Below, piece after piece: positions 33,720-42,748 of a DNA stretch of 64,000 nt (the first letter of the stretch is position 1; every line of letters begins with the position of its first letter). The DNA lies in NCBI RefSeq assembly GCF_002264395.1, contig NZ_NFVA01000007.1:1-64000 (forward strand), in the 5' to 3' direction. The position numbers and the translations under genes were made by a program. This stretch comes from Paenibacillus sp. VTT E-133291. GTDB lineage: Bacteria > Bacillota > Bacilli > Paenibacillales > Paenibacillaceae. The notes under the pieces were generated by a model. That model saw nothing but the letters and a program-made list of their open reading frames with translations, did no database searches and was not told the DNA's origin.

Positions 33720-35609
33720 TTAGCTTCTCAAAGTATTGGGAAGTCGCTTAATTCGATCCTCATCCGGTGTGACAAACAACGTCTTCTGATGATCATAGAT
33801 CACAAATCCGGGTTTGGAGCCACTTGGTTTACGGACATGGCGGATCAGCGTGCAGTCTACAGGTACACTGCTTGACTGCTTCGCCTGGCTGAAATAAGCC
33901 GCAATCTGGGCTGCTTCTTCCAGGGTGGCATCCCCAAACTCTTCACTTCGGATGACCACATGAGAGCCAGGGATATCCTTGGTATGCAGCCAAGTGTCAT
34001 TGGGTGAAGCCAGTCGGTTGGTGACGTATTCGTTCTGTAAATTGTTTTTTCCGACATAAATGTCGATGCCTTCAGACGAGGTGAAGACTTGCAATGTGGG
34101 TCTGGTTGCTTTTTTCTTCTTCTTTCCTTTTTTGCTTCTGTCGCGTAAATATCCTTGACTTACAAGCTCGTCGCGGATCTCCTCAATATCATTCAATGAG
34201 GCATGAGCAAGCTGCTGAAGTAAACTTTCCATGTAGGTGATTTCCTCATGGGTCTTAATCAACTGCTCATTAATGACTAGAAGGCTGTTCTTATATTTGT
34301 TGTACTTTTTAAAATAACGTTGTGCGTTATCCGATGGGCTTAATAAAGGATCGAGTGGAATGACCAGTTCAGCCTGATTTTCGTCATAATAATTGACCAA
34401 TGAGGCTTCTTTATCTCCTTTGGACACGACATGTAATGACGCGAACAGCAGCTCACCCCAAATGCGATAGCGATCTGCGTCCTGCGCTTCGCCTAGATCC
34501 TTCTGCAGATTGGCAAGCTTCTTAACATTTTTACTTCTTTCGTTGCTCAGGAATCGGATTAAATCACTGACCCGTTGTTTCACCGTATCACGTTCGGCTT
34601 TATCCCCGTAATAGTCCTCCATGCACTCACTGATCGAGTTGTATGTCTTCGCATTTTCACCCAATAGAGTTAAAGGAATCGCGGAGAATATCATTTTTCC
34701 TTTCGCATTCGCACCTGAAACTGGAGAGAATTCGCAACGATGTACGGGTCCCATAACAGATTGGAAGCTGTCCCATAATTTTGTTGGAAATTCTGCTGTA
34801 GATCCCTGTGTACCGCCTGCCGCCAGGTCATTTCTGAGGCGCAGAGCAATCTCTCCGGCAACAAGTGGGCTCATTCCGCTGAAGGCGTGCACCATCCAGC
34901 CTACAGGGTCAGCCGATGGGGAGGGACCGCCTGAGCCGTCTGGTTTTTGCTCAACTTCTTCTTTTGTAATCAGATTAGCCAGTTCGCCTTCTATGATTTC
35001 TTCCGGTTCGCTCTCCTTCGCATCATCTTCCAGTAAAGCGGCTTCTTCAGCAGCCGAGATTAAATTGAGAAATTGCTCTTTGTCAATTTCCAGAGGGTTC
35101 AGCTTATGCTGCTGGGGAGGCTCTGTGTAAGCGACGCCGGGCATTACAATCCGGTAGCTGCTGATCGATGGAGTAACATGATGAATGCCGTCTATGATCG
35201 TACTAGTGCTAAGATCTGTAAGGATGATATTACTGTGACGTCCCATGAGCTCTATGATGATCTTTTTGGCGGAGACGTCTCCGAGCTCATCTCTAGTCTT
35301 AACGTTTATGTGAATAATTCGTTCCATGCCTACCTGAGTGATACTCTCGATAGCCCCACCTTCACAATGCTTACGCATGAGCATGCAGAACATAGGGGCT
35401 TCTGATGGGTTTATGCTGCTTCTTTCTGTAAGATGCAGACGCGGATATGTCGGATTAGCAGAGAGCAATAGCTTGCCACCGCCGCCTGCACCCCGCAGGT
35501 TGAAGATAAGATCGTGATTATTCGGTTGATATATTTTGCCTATGCGCGCACCGATGAATGATTGCAGTTCGTGCACGATAGCTCGGGTAACAATGCCGTC
35601 TAATGCCAT
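33720..35609 (-). CDS. rqcH: NFACT-family ribosome quality-control protein RqcH
   Basis: RqcH (YloA, formerly called fibronectin-binding protein) binds stalled 50S subunits and, in B. subtilis, adds C-terminal alanine tails. From the ATG at 35609 (AGGAG nine bases upstream) it has 629 residues; a frame reaching 35675 adds 22 residues with no site. The NFACT-N domain begins MALDGIVTRAIVHEL, with GARIGKIYQPN; a coiled-coil middle region (about 340-480) precedes a lysine-rich linker and the NFACT-R domain with IYVGKNNLQNEYVTNRLASPNDTWLHTKDIPGSHVVI. It opens the ylo block, divergent from yloB. Confidence 0.93.
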   Translation of the reverse strand: MALDGIVTRAIVHELQSFIGARIGKIYQPNNHDLIFNLRGAGGGGKLLLSANPTYPRLHLTERSSINPSEAPMFCMLMRKHCEGGAIESITQVGMERIIHINVKTRDELGDVSAKKIIIELMGRHSNIILTDLSTSTIIDGIHHVTPSISSYRIVMPGVAYTEPPQQHKLNPLEIDKEQFLNLISAAEEAALLEDDAKESEPEEIIEGELANLITKEEVEQKPDGSGGPSPSADPVGWMVHAFSGMSPLVAGEIALRLRNDLAAGGTQGSTAEFPTKLWDSFQSVMGPVHRCEFSPVSGANAKGKMIFSAIPLTLLGENAKTYNSISECMEDYYGDKAERDTVKQRVSDLIRFLSNERSKNVKKLANLQKDLGEAQDADRYRIWGELLFASLHVVSKGDKEASLVNYYDENQAELVIPLDPLLSPSDNAQRYFKKYNKYKNSLLVINEQLIKTHEEITYMESLLQQLAHASLNDIEEIRDELVSQGYLRDRSKKGKKKKKATRPTLQVFTSSEGIDIYVGKNNLQNEYVTNRLASPNDTWLHTKDIPGSHVVIRSEEFGDATLEEAAQIAAYFSQAKQSSSVPVDCTLIRHVRKPSGSKPGFVIYDHQKTLFVTPDEDRIKRLPNTLRS

Positions 35610-35669
35610 GATAAAGTTCTCCTGTCGACGTGAAATGAATTTCTGGAAATATAAGAAAGTATAAGTTTC

Positions 35670-35745
35670 ATACATTACTTTATCCCTTATATTTCTCGCT
35701 TAAACCCTTACCGTCCTTATAAGAACGACGAGGTCGTTAAAGCTT
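35670..35745. repeat. dispersed intergenic repeat, copy 2, palindromic
   Basis: It shares TTATATTTCTCGC, TAAAC and CCGTCCTT with copy 1 at 26506. In this copy GCTTAAAC (35698-35705) can pair with GTTAAAGC further on, and CGTCCTTATAAGAACG is a near-perfect palindrome, so the element folds into a hairpin. It lies between the divergent rqcH and yloB starts; no other signal in that interval is clear. Confidence 0.6.
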
Positions 35746-35902
35746 ACCTCTCTATGATGCCATACTTTGGGACATTCGTGCAAAAGGGGAATTGGTTAAG
35801 CGGTGATATTATTGGACGACCTTGAATACACTTGGTCATGAACAGGTGGAAAAGCTGTGCGCCGCCGGAAGTCAAGAAACGACCGGGAGGGAAAGAAAAG
35901 TC

Positions 35903-38722
35903 ATGGAACAAAACAGTTGGCACCGGCTCGGTGCAGAAGAGCTGCAGAAAATGTTCAATGTCCATCCGAGGACGGGCCTCAGTGGAGAGGATGCCGCGGA
36001 GCGACGGAAGCAAAATGGGTTTAACGAGCTGTCCGAAGGAAAGACGGTATCCCCGTTTACCCTGCTGTTGAACCAGTTTAAGGATTTCATGGTGCTTGTG
36101 CTCATGGGTGCGACGCTCGTGTCCGGCTTGCTTGGCGAATATTTGGATGCCATCACGATCATCGCAATTATCCTTCTCAACGGAGCCCTTGGGTTTGTCC
36201 AGGAGTTTCGCGCCGAACGTTCGCTAAGAGCTTTAAAACAGCTCTCCGCACCTTCTGCCAAAGTGCTGCGCGGGGGGAATAGCGAGGTAATTCCAGCCAA
36301 GATGTTAGTCCCTGGTGATATTGTCTTGCTGGAGAGCGGTGATCGAATTCCTGCGGACATACGATGGCTGGATTGCAGTTCTTTATATGTGGAGGAATCC
36401 GCGCTTACTGGGGAATCATTGCCTGTCTCGAAGCATTCGGATATGATCCACGCAGAAGAGATTCCGCTTGGCGATCAAAAGAATCTCGGGTTCATGGGCA
36501 CAATGGTAACCAGGGGGACTGGTAAAGCTATCGTGGTTCGAACGGGCATGAACACAGAGATGGGTAAGATTGCAGATCTGATCCAAAATACGGAATCTCA
36601 GGAGACCCCGCTTCAGCATCGGCTCGAACAGTTAGGGAAAATTTTGATCTATGTATCACTAGGTTTAACGATTGTGGTTGTAGCCGCCGGTATTTTACAT
36701 GGACAGCCTGCCACAGCTATGTTCTTGGCTGGGGTAAGCTTGGCAGTCGCTGCGATTCCCGAAGGGCTTCCAGCCATTGTAACTATTGCACTTGCACTGG
36801 GCGTTCAAAGGATGATAAAACGTAAGGCCATCGTTCGTAAATTGCCTTCGGTCGAAACCTTGGGCTGTGCATCCGTAATCTGTTCGGACAAGACGGGAAC
36901 ATTGACTCAGAACAAAATGACGGTGACCCGATTGTGGACGGGTGGACGTGGGCTTGATGTAACAGGTGAAGGTTATGCTCCGAACGGACAGGTTCTGGAG
37001 AAAGGGAAGCCTGTAGATCTCAAAAATGATCAAAGTTTACGACGGATGCTACAGGTTGGTGCTTTGTGCAGTAATGCGGAGATTATCGAGACCTTTCCTG
37101 CTGAAGTAAGGGGTAAGCGTAAAGGAAAGGATAAGGATATTGTCGTTGATAAGTCATCTGACAGCTCGTCCATCTGGGAACTCAAGGGAGATCCAACCGA
37201 AGGAGCGCTTGTGGCACTTTCAGGGAAGATGGGTTTAACCGCACAGACGTTAGCCGTCACTTACTCCCGGGAGAAGGAATTTCCTTTTGATTCCGAGCGG
37301 AAGTTAATGTCAGTGATTATTGGTCATCCCGGAGGACGAATGGTATGTACGAAAGGCGCGCCTGATGTACTGCTTAATCGCTGTTCTTATATGCTCTGGG
37401 AGGGCGGTGTGGTGCCTTTAACGCCAACTTTACGGCAGAAGGTGCTTGAAGCGAATGAGCAAATGGCCTCGGGCGCGCTTCGTGTACTAGGTATGGCTTA
37501 TCGTGATATGCGCCCAAGTGAACATGTAAATAGTGAAAAAGATGCAGAAAGCCAACTCGTCTTTATCGGATTGGCTGGAATGATTGATCCACCGCGGCGT
37601 GAAGTTCGTGATGCCATTAGCATCACACGCCGAGCAGGGATTAAGACTGTAATGATTACCGGGGACCACGGAACAACTGCAGAGGCCATTGCGCATCAAT
37701 TAGGAATTTTACAACGTGGGGGCACGGTACTGACAGGGGCTCAACTGACTCGGATGGATGATGATGAGCTGGATAAAGTATCGGATAATGTGTTTGTATT
37801 CGCCCGCGTATCTCCTGAGCATAAGCTTCGTATCGTGAAGTCTTTGCAGCGCCGGGGTCATGTTGTGGCTATGACCGGAGACGGTGTCAATGATGCGCCA
37901 GCGATTAAAGCAGCAGATATAGGTATTTCTATGGGGATCACCGGTACAGATGTGACCAAGGAAGCATCTTCACTTGTTCTAGGGGATGATAACTTTTCAA
38001 CCATTGTTGCCGCTATTGAAGAAGGTAGAAACATCTATGAGAACATTCGTAAGTTCATTCGTTACCTGCTCGCATCGAATGTAGGAGAGATCTTGACCAT
38101 GTTCTTTGCGATGATGCTCGGTCTGCCTCTGCCGTTAGTGCCTATTCAAATTTTATGGGTCAATCTGGTGACAGACGGACTTCCAGCGATGGCGCTTGGT
38201 GTTGACCAGCCCGAGAAGGATTTGATGGAGCATAAACCGCGTGGTGCGAAGGAAAATATTTTTGCCCGCCGTTTAGGCTGGAAGATCATAAGCCGTGGTT
38301 TTTTAATCGGTTTATGTACGTTAGGTGCATTTTGGCTAACCTTACGGGTGGCACCAGAGAATCCAGCGCAGCTGATTCGAGCACAGTCCGTAGCTTTTGC
38401 GACACTCGTTATGGCTCAGTTGATTCACGTCTTTGATTGCCGCAGTTCCCGTTCGGTGTTCCATCGAAATCCGTTCCAGAATAAGTACCTGGTTCTTGCA
38501 GTATTGTCATCCGTAATTCTGATGCTGGCTGTGATGTACGTACCCTTTCTCCAGCCTGTCTTCAAAACGGTGCCGCTTAATTTCCGCGAATGGTGTCTAG
38601 TATTTGTGACAGCGGGGATCCCGACCTTCTTGATGGGTGCCGGAAGTGTTTGGGGTGGTAAACGTAACAAAGGACGTAGCGGCAGTAATTCGATGATAAA
38701 AAGTACAAAAATTTCAGCATAA
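35903..38722 (+). CDS. yloB: P-type Ca2+-transporting ATPase, SERCA-like
   Basis: Membrane ATPase of about 939 residues with the type IIA layout: an N-terminal cation ATPase domain (HRLGAEELQKMF), actuator motif TGES, the ion-binding IPEGLPA in span four, phosphorylation loop CSDKTGTLTQNKMT, a nucleotide domain with FPFDSERKLMSV, and the hinge MTGDGVNDAPAIKAADIGI. The C-terminal spans include WVNLVTDGLPAMALG. B. subtilis YloB is a calcium pump used in sporulation and lies beside yloA, as here. The ATG at 35903 with GGGAGGG upstream is preferred; the frame extends to a TTG at 35822 without a site. Confidence 0.93.
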   Translation: MEQNSWHRLGAEELQKMFNVHPRTGLSGEDAAERRKQNGFNELSEGKTVSPFTLLLNQFKDFMVLVLMGATLVSGLLGEYLDAITIIAIILLNGALGFVQEFRAERSLRALKQLSAPSAKVLRGGNSEVIPAKMLVPGDIVLLESGDRIPADIRWLDCSSLYVEESALTGESLPVSKHSDMIHAEEIPLGDQKNLGFMGTMVTRGTGKAIVVRTGMNTEMGKIADLIQNTESQETPLQHRLEQLGKILIYVSLGLTIVVVAAGILHGQPATAMFLAGVSLAVAAIPEGLPAIVTIALALGVQRMIKRKAIVRKLPSVETLGCASVICSDKTGTLTQNKMTVTRLWTGGRGLDVTGEGYAPNGQVLEKGKPVDLKNDQSLRRMLQVGALCSNAEIIETFPAEVRGKRKGKDKDIVVDKSSDSSSIWELKGDPTEGALVALSGKMGLTAQTLAVTYSREKEFPFDSERKLMSVIIGHPGGRMVCTKGAPDVLLNRCSYMLWEGGVVPLTPTLRQKVLEANEQMASGALRVLGMAYRDMRPSEHVNSEKDAESQLVFIGLAGMIDPPRREVRDAISITRRAGIKTVMITGDHGTTAEAIAHQLGILQRGGTVLTGAQLTRMDDDELDKVSDNVFVFARVSPEHKLRIVKSLQRRGHVVAMTGDGVNDAPAIKAADIGISMGITGTDVTKEASSLVLGDDNFSTIVAAIEEGRNIYENIRKFIRYLLASNVGEILTMFFAMMLGLPLPLVPIQILWVNLVTDGLPAMALGVDQPEKDLMEHKPRGAKENIFARRLGWKIISRGFLIGLCTLGAFWLTLRVAPENPAQLIRAQSVAFATLVMAQLIHVFDCRSSRSVFHRNPFQNKYLVLAVLSSVILMLAVMYVPFLQPVFKTVPLNFREWCLVFVTAGIPTFLMGAGSVWGGKRNKGRSGSNSMIKSTKISA

Positions 38723-38859
38723 AGTCAATACTAATGCTCCATTCCTAAAGGTATACTTGTTGCAGTTAACAGCTCGTATACGTGCGCTGGGCTATATTAC
38801 ACAGATCATTTAGCCTAAGCGAATGCTAACATAACATAACCTTTAGGAGTGGACGTTTA

Positions 38860-39696
38860 ATGGAATTCACAAAAATGCACGGCCTTGGTAATGACTTCAT
38901 CGTAGTTTTTGGTGAGCAAGAGCTTCCGAGCAATGCAGCGGAACTTGCTATAACACTATGCAATCGGTTCTTCGGAATTGGTGCGGACGGACTTGTCTAC
39001 ATCCTGCCGTCTGAACGTGGCGATTTTATGATGCGCATTATGAACTCTGATGGTTCGGAAGCGGAGCAGTGCGGAAACGCCATTCGATGTGTCTCCAAAT
39101 ATGTCTACGAGCATGGCTTGGTGAACTCCGAGCAGATTGTTATAGAAACGATTGGTGCCGGAGAACAAAAGGTTACCTTGAATGTGAAAGACGGTGTAGT
39201 TGAAACAGTAACGGTGGATATGGGTGAACCTGTATTGTCCGGACTTCAAATTCCGGTAGCGATTGATGCAGAACCAGTGCTCTCAGAGCCGATTGAATCA
39301 GACGGAACCGTATTTAAGTTTACTGCAGTGTCTATGGGTAATCCTCATTGCGTTATATATGTCGAGGATGCCGTAGCCTTTGATCTTGCGACATGGGGGC
39401 CGAAACTAGAAGTGCATCCATTGTTTCCAAGAAAGGTTAACGTTGAGTTCGCGACGGTTCTGAATCGAGGCCGAGTAGATATGCGGGTATGGGAACGTGG
39501 AGCTGGACCAACCTTAGCCTGTGGGACTGGAGCCTGCGCAACTCTAGTGTCTTCTGTGCTGAACGGTCTGACAGACCGAGCGGCTTGGATTAGTCTAAAG
39601 GGTGGTGATCTCTACATTGAATGGAATGAAGAGGATAACCATGTGTATATGACGGGACCGGCTGAAGTTGTATTCACAGGCAGTGTGGCTCTTTAA
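38860..39696 (+). CDS. dapF: diaminopimelate epimerase
   Basis: The enzyme converts LL- to meso-diaminopimelate in the lysine and peptidoglycan pathway. The 278 residues start MEFTKMHGLGNDFIVV and contain the two catalytic cysteines, in QCGNAIRCV and in LACGTGACAT, along with SMGNPHCVIYV and VNVEFATV. TAGGAGTGG precedes the ATG. It is a single gene with a terminator, located between yloB and the germination operon, which is not its place in B. subtilis. Confidence 0.96.
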   Translation: MEFTKMHGLGNDFIVVFGEQELPSNAAELAITLCNRFFGIGADGLVYILPSERGDFMMRIMNSDGSEAEQCGNAIRCVSKYVYEHGLVNSEQIVIETIGAGEQKVTLNVKDGVVETVTVDMGEPVLSGLQIPVAIDAEPVLSEPIESDGTVFKFTAVSMGNPHCVIYVEDAVAFDLATWGPKLEVHPLFPRKVNVEFATVLNRGRVDMRVWERGAGPTLACGTGACATLVSSVLNGLTDRAAWISLKGGDLYIEWNEEDNHVYMTGPAEVVFTGSVAL

Positions 39697-39730
39697 AGAT
39701 TTCTATTTTCGAATCATATCATTGGAATAA

Positions 39731-39769
39731 ACGGCAGTCTAAGAGATCGTTCTTGGATTGCCGTTTTTT
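39731..39769 (+). terminator. terminator after dapF
   Basis: ACGGCAGTCTAAGA pairs with TCTTGGATTGCCGT (G-U pairs) and is followed by TTTTTG. Confidence 0.8.
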
Positions 39770-39809
39770 GTTTTGTATAAATGAAAACACTGGAGCTGGA
39801 ACTGGAATT

Positions 39810-39840
39810 GGAATAATGGAAGACATAACCGAGAATAATA
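39810..39840 (+). promoter_or_regulatory. candidate sigma-G promoter of the ger operon
   Basis: GGAATA (39810-39815) and AATAATA (39834-39840) are 18 bases apart and resemble the sigma-G pattern TGAATA / CATACTA. Germinant-receptor operons in Bacillus are sigma-G dependent. The distance of about 30 bases to the gene is suitable. Confidence 0.35.
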
Positions 39841-39871
39841 CTTCCAAGCTTGAGAACAAAAGGGAGGGATC

Positions 39872-41524
39872 TTGTTGAACATCAAAGGATTAAATAGAAG
39901 ATATAAATCCGGTAAAAGCAAACAAGATTCTCCGCCATCGCTGGGTAGATTATCGATCATTCTCACACAAACGTTAGAACAAATAATAAACGAGCTAGGA
40001 GATAGTCCCGATCTAAAAATACGCCATTTAAAAGTGGGGGAAGATTCTTCTGTATCGGTAGCGGCTCTTTACCTCAGTGGTCTAGTGCAGACAGACGCTG
40101 TTGATGAATTCATCGTGGGTTCATTAGTCGGGGTAACGAGCGAAATGATAAATGAAAAAGTCCCTGCGTCTGGAAGTTTAATAGAGTTTATTTTGAATCG
40201 CACTTTGGAAATTGGTGATGCGGTGATACAAGAGGACTGGAAAGAGGTTCTGCTTGCAATTCTTTCGGGAGAAACAGTGATTTTAATTGACGGGTATGCC
40301 AGTGCCATTGTGTGTGGTACCCAAGGTGGCGAAACACGTTCAGTCACTGAACCGTCCTCTCAGCTTGTTGTCCGTGGCCCGAAAGACAGTTTTGTAGAAT
40401 CCCTAGCCACGAATATTTCCTTAATCCGGCGGAGATTAAAGACCCCTAATTTAAGACTGGAGTATATGAAAATTGGTGAGGTATCTCATACATATGTGGG
40501 TATGCTGTTCATTAAAGGCATCGTTGATGAAAAGCTGGTCAATGAGGTTAGAGAACGGCTGAATGAAATCCAAATCGATGCGATCTTGGAATCTGGGTAT
40601 ATTGAAGAATTGATACAGGATAAAACCTTTACTCCATTTCCGACCATTAATAACAGTGAGCGCCCAGATGTCGCTGCTTCTAATCTGTTAGAGGGTAGAG
40701 TAGTGCTGGTTATAGACGGAACCCCTTTTATTTTGATTTTGCCGGCGGTATTCACACAATTCTTTCAGTCTTCATCGGATTATGCTGAAAGGTTTGATAT
40801 TTCTATATTAATGCTGTTCATCCGGTATATCAGCTTTATTATTCTAATTCTTGGACCTTCCATTTATATAGCACTGACCACGTTCCACTATGAGATGATC
40901 CCGACAACCTTACTGATTAATTTATTGTCGCAGCGGGAGAATGTCCCCTTTCCTGCCTTCGTGGAGGCAATAGTGATGGAAGGTGCGTTCGAAATCATTA
41001 GAGAGGCTGGGGTGCGGATGCCTCGCGCAGTGGGGCAAACCGTTTCTGTTGTAGGTGCTCTGATTCTAGGTCAGGCTGTCGTAGAGGCCGGAATTATCAC
41101 ACCGGTTATGGTTATTGTGGTAGCGCTGACCGGTATCGCAAGTTTTGCTATACCTTCGTATAACATGGCGATTGCGGGCAGGCTTATTCGTTTTGCTTTT
41201 TTAATATTTGCCGGGATGTTTGGATTTTATGGAATTACACTGGGTCTTATTATACTCGTTGCGCATATGAACAGCTTGCGTTCATTTGGTATTCCTTATT
41301 TGTCACCTATAGTGCCTTTATCTGTGAAGCGGCAAAAAGATACCTTTTTAAGATTACCTATGTGGACACACAGTGTGGATCAATCATCAACTCAAGGTAA
41401 GCGCAGAAATTCGCCGGAAGGTGAGAAGTTAAACGCAAGTCATCCAGAGAATCTTGCTCCAGTCATCGAAGATAAGGCTGATGATACAGGGAGGCAAAAG
41501 AAAGGAGCTCTTGATGAAGGATAA
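39872..41524 (+). CDS. spore germination receptor A subunit (GerA family)
   Basis: The 550-residue protein is the A subunit of a nutrient germinant receptor in the spore inner membrane. It has a long N-terminal soluble part with the family segments DLKIRHLKVGEDSSVSVAALYLSGLV and LEYMKIGEVSHTYVGMLFIKGI, and a C-terminal part with about five to six spans containing TFHYEMIPTTLLINLLSQRENVPFPAFVEA and MPRAVGQTVSVVGALILGQAVVEAGI. A short charged tail follows. The start is TTG at 39872 (or the next TTG) behind AGGGAGGG. The operon order A, C, B differs from the A-B-C order of B. subtilis gerA. The germinant is unknown. Confidence 0.9.
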   Translation: MLNIKGLNRRYKSGKSKQDSPPSLGRLSIILTQTLEQIINELGDSPDLKIRHLKVGEDSSVSVAALYLSGLVQTDAVDEFIVGSLVGVTSEMINEKVPASGSLIEFILNRTLEIGDAVIQEDWKEVLLAILSGETVILIDGYASAIVCGTQGGETRSVTEPSSQLVVRGPKDSFVESLATNISLIRRRLKTPNLRLEYMKIGEVSHTYVGMLFIKGIVDEKLVNEVRERLNEIQIDAILESGYIEELIQDKTFTPFPTINNSERPDVAASNLLEGRVVLVIDGTPFILILPAVFTQFFQSSSDYAERFDISILMLFIRYISFIILILGPSIYIALTTFHYEMIPTTLLINLLSQRENVPFPAFVEAIVMEGAFEIIREAGVRMPRAVGQTVSVVGALILGQAVVEAGIITPVMVIVVALTGIASFAIPSYNMAIAGRLIRFAFLIFAGMFGFYGITLGLIILVAHMNSLRSFGIPYLSPIVPLSVKRQKDTFLRLPMWTHSVDQSSTQGKRRNSPEGEKLNASHPENLAPVIEDKADDTGRQKKGALDEG

Positions 41525-42722
41525 ACAATCAGTGTATATAAGAATCGGGTTAACCTTAGTGATGTTCCTTATGCTTACTGGCTGCTGGGACAGCGTTGAA
41601 CTAAACAGAAGAGCGATTGTTTCGGGTGTGGCGATTGATAGGGGGGCAACGGAAGCAGATAAATATGTCTTATCGTTCCAAATTATTGTTGCAGACGAAA
41701 TTTCAGGTGAGAACGCTAGGGGGACTTCTCCTGTTGCTATATATAAAGGGACTGGTCGCACTATGTTTGAAGCCTTAGCTGATGCTTCGCGGCAAACCGC
41801 GCGATTTTTGTCATTAGGGCATATTCGAGTAATAGTGATTTCAGAGAAATTTGCCCGGGAGGGGATTAAGGATATTATGGATGTGCTGGAAAGAGAAAGT
41901 GAGACTCGTCTGACGAGCCTTCTCTTTATTTCCAAGGGGCAACCGGCAAGTGACAGTATGACAACTATGACCGTGTTCGGAAGGATCCCAGCTAACGATC
42001 TGGTGGAAAAGCTGGAAACTACCTCTAAACAGTTTGGATACAATTATCGAATGGAGGTGGATGATGTAGTCCGTGGGATTCAGATGCCAAGCGGGGGACC
42101 GATGATTAATGGCGTTGAAGTCATAGGAGATGTCGAGCAGAGAGACTCGAACGATAATTTAAAAGCGATAAAACCGAAAGCTACTTTGAGGGTGACAGGA
42201 ATCGCAGTTTTTAAAGAGGACAAGCTGGTGGGTTGGCTTCAAGGAGAAGAAGCGATCGGCACCTCGCTTTTAAAAAATAAAATTACACAAATGCCTGCAT
42301 TCGTATCTATCGGAGAGAATAAGTATTTGTCTTTTAATATTTATCTTTCTCAGGCTCGTATCGTTGTTGATGCTAAGGATACTGAAAATCCAGTCTTTAC
42401 GATAAAAATTACACAGCAAGCAGGGTTAAAAGAATCGCCCAATCCTTTGGAGTTGACGAAGCCTGATGTGGTAAATAATCTTACGGAGCTTCTGGAAAAA
42501 AACATTCGTGATCAAGTATGGAAAGCAATAGCCAAGTCCCGAGCATTAAAGAGTGACTATATAGGTTTCGGGGAAATAGTAGAACGTGAAAATCCGCAAG
42601 GATGGAAAAAAGTCAAAGATCATTGGGAGAAGATATTTGCTACATGCGAGATTAAAGTGGAAGAGGATGTTGTGATCAGACATACCGACATGCGTAGCGA
42701 TTCTTTTCAGATCAATAAGTAA
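41514..42722 (+). CDS. spore germination lipoprotein, Ger(x)C family
   Basis: The 402-residue protein is the C subunit of a germinant receptor. It has a signal ending in the lipobox LMLTGCWD, then the family text LNRRAIVSGVAIDRG, LADASRQTARFLSLGHIRVIVI and a C-terminal domain ending in WEKIFATCEIKVEEDVVIRHTDM. In B. subtilis such subunits are diacylglyceryl-modified on the lipobox cysteine. The ATG at 41514 overlaps the end of the A subunit gene by 11 bases and has AAAGGAG upstream, so it is co-translated; an earlier in-frame ATG at 41454 would remove the signal from the N-terminus. Confidence 0.92.
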   Translation: MKDKQSVYIRIGLTLVMFLMLTGCWDSVELNRRAIVSGVAIDRGATEADKYVLSFQIIVADEISGENARGTSPVAIYKGTGRTMFEALADASRQTARFLSLGHIRVIVISEKFAREGIKDIMDVLERESETRLTSLLFISKGQPASDSMTTMTVFGRIPANDLVEKLETTSKQFGYNYRMEVDDVVRGIQMPSGGPMINGVEVIGDVEQRDSNDNLKAIKPKATLRVTGIAVFKEDKLVGWLQGEEAIGTSLLKNKITQMPAFVSIGENKYLSFNIYLSQARIVVDAKDTENPVFTIKITQQAGLKESPNPLELTKPDVVNNLTELLEKNIRDQVWKAIAKSRALKSDYIGFGEIVERENPQGWKKVKDHWEKIFATCEIKVEEDVVIRHTDMRSDSFQINK

Positions 42723-42748
42723 TAATGAAGCTAAAAGGAGGGGCGTAT

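Noticed and set aside
34621-35130. 169-residue forward open frame inside rqcH
   Set aside because: Antisense to a conserved gene; composition is biased to Ser/Ala/Pro and no motif is present.
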